In this document: positions 62,942 to 64,000 of the stretch, piece after piece
Layout: each line of letters opens with the position of its first letter
Position numbering within the stretch: position 1 is the stretch's first letter
Assembly: GCF_002993325.1 (NCBI RefSeq)
Contig: NZ_PVNO01000002.1
Coordinates: 62,001-126,000, forward strand
Source of the DNA: Alteromonas gracilis
Lineage (GTDB): Bacteria; Pseudomonadota; Gammaproteobacteria; Enterobacterales; Alteromonadaceae
Length of the DNA: 64,000 nt
Direction of reading: 5' to 3'
Translations under genes and position numbers: made by a program
The notes under the pieces: generated by a model
Databases searched by the model: none
Seen by the model: only the letters and a program-made list of their open reading frames with translations
What the model was told of the DNA's origin: nothing

Positions 62942-63499
62942 ATGATAAAAAGTGCGTGTAAACTCGTTTTAGGCCTTAGCCTCGCTACATTGAGTGTTGC
63001 TGGACTATCAGGCTGCTCCGTCTCTGTTGAGGGGGAAGACTATCAGTCAGTGACGCCAGCGTTTAATATCGAGCAGTTTTTTGACGGCAATGTGAAAGCT
63101 TGGGGTATTGTTCAAAATCGATCTGGAGAAGTCGTACAGAGGTTTGTCGTTAACATCGATGGGTCAATTGACGGGGAAACCCTTACATTGGATGAAACGT
63201 TTGATTATGGCGTAGGTGATGGGCCCGAATCCCGGACTTGGAAAATAGTAAAGCAAAGTGATAACACCTTTATCGGTAACGCGGGAGATATTGATGGTCC
63301 TGCAAAAGGCACTAGCTATGGTAACGCATTCAATTTCCATTACCAGATGGATTTGCCAGTAGATGATACAACCTATTCAGTAACGTTTGATGATTGGTTT
63401 TGGGCGTTTGATGATAGTACCATGATGAACCGTTCATACATTCGCAAGTTCGGCCTAGTCATGGCTGAAGTGACTATATTTATGCAGAAGCAGCCATAA
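62942..63499 (+). CDS. DUF3833 family lipoprotein
   Basis: A protein of 185 residues with a lipoprotein signal and lipobox (VAGLSGC). The mature part has the DUF3833 pattern (FNIEQFFDGNVKAWGIVQNRSGEVVQRFVVNIDGSI, LDETFDYGVGDGPESRTWKI, DDWFWAFDDSTMMNRSYIRKFGLVMAEVTIFMQK). It resembles a small beta-barrel lipocalin-like domain in the periplasm or outer membrane, without known function. With the chalcone-isomerase-like gene it forms a two-gene unit. Confidence 0.88.
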   Translation: MIKSACKLVLGLSLATLSVAGLSGCSVSVEGEDYQSVTPAFNIEQFFDGNVKAWGIVQNRSGEVVQRFVVNIDGSIDGETLTLDETFDYGVGDGPESRTWKIVKQSDNTFIGNAGDIDGPAKGTSYGNAFNFHYQMDLPVDDTTYSVTFDDWFWAFDDSTMMNRSYIRKFGLVMAEVTIFMQKQP

Positions 63500-63559
63500 G
63501 GCTGCTTCAACTTCTGGTTTTAACGAATTCCTTCACTCGCTATCCATTTTCACGCGTTG

Positions 63560-64000
63560 CTATTTGGGAAAGCAAAACACCACGCCCAATCCATGCCCTT
63601 TCATTAAAGGGTCGTGTACGAACCAAGTTTGTCCGTCGTGTAGCTTAACTATCGCGGAAACGAGGGATAAACCCAACCCGTTCCCTTTACTGGTTCTACT
63701 GCCATCGGCCCGATAAAATCGGCGTTCTAAATTTATTATTTCGTGTTCACCCACGCCTATGCCTGCATCATTTACTGCAATAACAATGTGTTTATCCGTA
63801 GTTGTTAGCTGAACAGTAACAATACTATCTTCGTTTGAATATTTAATAGCGTTATCTAATACATTAGCTACAGCTTGAAAGAGTAAGTTGGGGTCGGCAA
63901 GCATTGTCACATCATCAATGCTGCTTGAGAGTTGAATATTGCGCTCTTCAGCAAGAGGATGATAAAGATCAACCACGTCCTCGACGATAGCGCGTGCATC
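63560..64000 (-). CDS. Sensor histidine kinase, C-terminal ATPase part (cut by window edge)
   Basis: The frame is open to the end of the window, so the N-terminus with the sensor and the phospho-His is missing. The visible ~146 residues are an HATPase_c domain: N-box LLFQAVANVLDNAIKYSNED, G1 box VNDAGIGVGEHEIINLERRFYRADGSRTSKGNGLGLSLVSAIVKLHDG. The ERRFYRAD and GNGLGLSLV pattern is typical of OmpR-partner kinases. Its response regulator is not in the window. Confidence 0.88.
   Translation of the reverse strand, partial: DARAIVEDVVDLYHPLAEERNIQLSSSIDDVTMLADPNLLFQAVANVLDNAIKYSNEDSIVTVQLTTTDKHIVIAVNDAGIGVGEHEIINLERRFYRADGSRTSKGNGLGLSLVSAIVKLHDGQTWFVHDPLMKGHGLGVVFCFPK

Overview
The window looks like a piece of chromosome from a marine gammaproteobacterium of the Alteromonas group. 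This rests on gene content and order: an E. coli-like rsmI / lpoA-yraN-diaA-dolP block, mtnN-cobD-btuF, gltBD, arcB, two large TonB-dependent receptors, an AcnD/PrpF-type 2-methylcitrate operon and a carboxynorspermidine pair. Base composition looks moderate (mid-40s GC by eye, not computed). I see no tRNA, rRNA, transposase, phage gene or CRISPR array, so this is ordinary chromosome with a few accessory catabolic islands.

Layout. 1-2.8 kb: 3' end of tyrS, a membrane protein, then an ECF-type sigma factor coupled to a membrane protein through a reiterated 21-bp start-codon repeat. 2.9-10.4 kb: mostly minus-strand small genes (DUF1428, an FAD amine oxidase, a GNAT, DUF2721, a rhodanese), the mtnN-cobD-btuF corrinoid/SAM-salvage block, and a DUF2726 protein. 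10.5-16.5 kb: gltBD glutamate synthase with a strong terminator. 17.1-23.0 kb: an AmpD-like amidase, arcB and two bPH2 membrane proteins. 23.1-32.4 kb: a divergent sugar-catabolic locus with an AGE-family isomerase and GH63-like glycosylglycerate hydrolase on the minus strand, and a TonB receptor, Na+/solute symporter, MOFRL glycerate kinase and ROK regulator on the plus strand. Together these give a complete inferred route for mannosyl- or glucosylglycerate, and this is the most interesting system here. 32.4-33.7 kb: a two-receiver diguanylate cyclase. 33.8-40.5 kb: GntR-prpB-prpC-acnD-prpF for propionate. 41.2-43.5 kb: a second TonB receptor behind a long structured leader. 44.3-47.2 kb: a membrane protein-SMR efflux-sensor kinase-LuxR regulator operon. 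47.4-53.4 kb: an MFS pump and the dolP-diaA-yraN-lpoA / rsmI envelope block. 53.5-64 kb: a small unknown protein, an orphan CsgG-like lipoprotein, the carboxynorspermidine synthase/decarboxylase pair, an AraC regulator divergent from an SRPBCC-sterol desaturase pair, a D-cysteine desulfhydrase-like enzyme, a chalcone-isomerase-like protein, a DUF3833 lipoprotein and the C-terminus of a histidine kinase.

How it fits together. The glycosylglycerate locus would deliver hexose and 2-phosphoglycerate to central metabolism, the prp operon propionyl-CoA to pyruvate and succinate, and GOGAT nitrogen to glutamate, while ArcB would adjust respiration. Non-coding points of note are palindromic operator candidates in the glycosylglycerate and prp control regions, two intra-operon terminators, and a 28-bp dispersed repeat present three times next to gene ends. 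All functional calls come from reading motifs and gene order; no database search was run.
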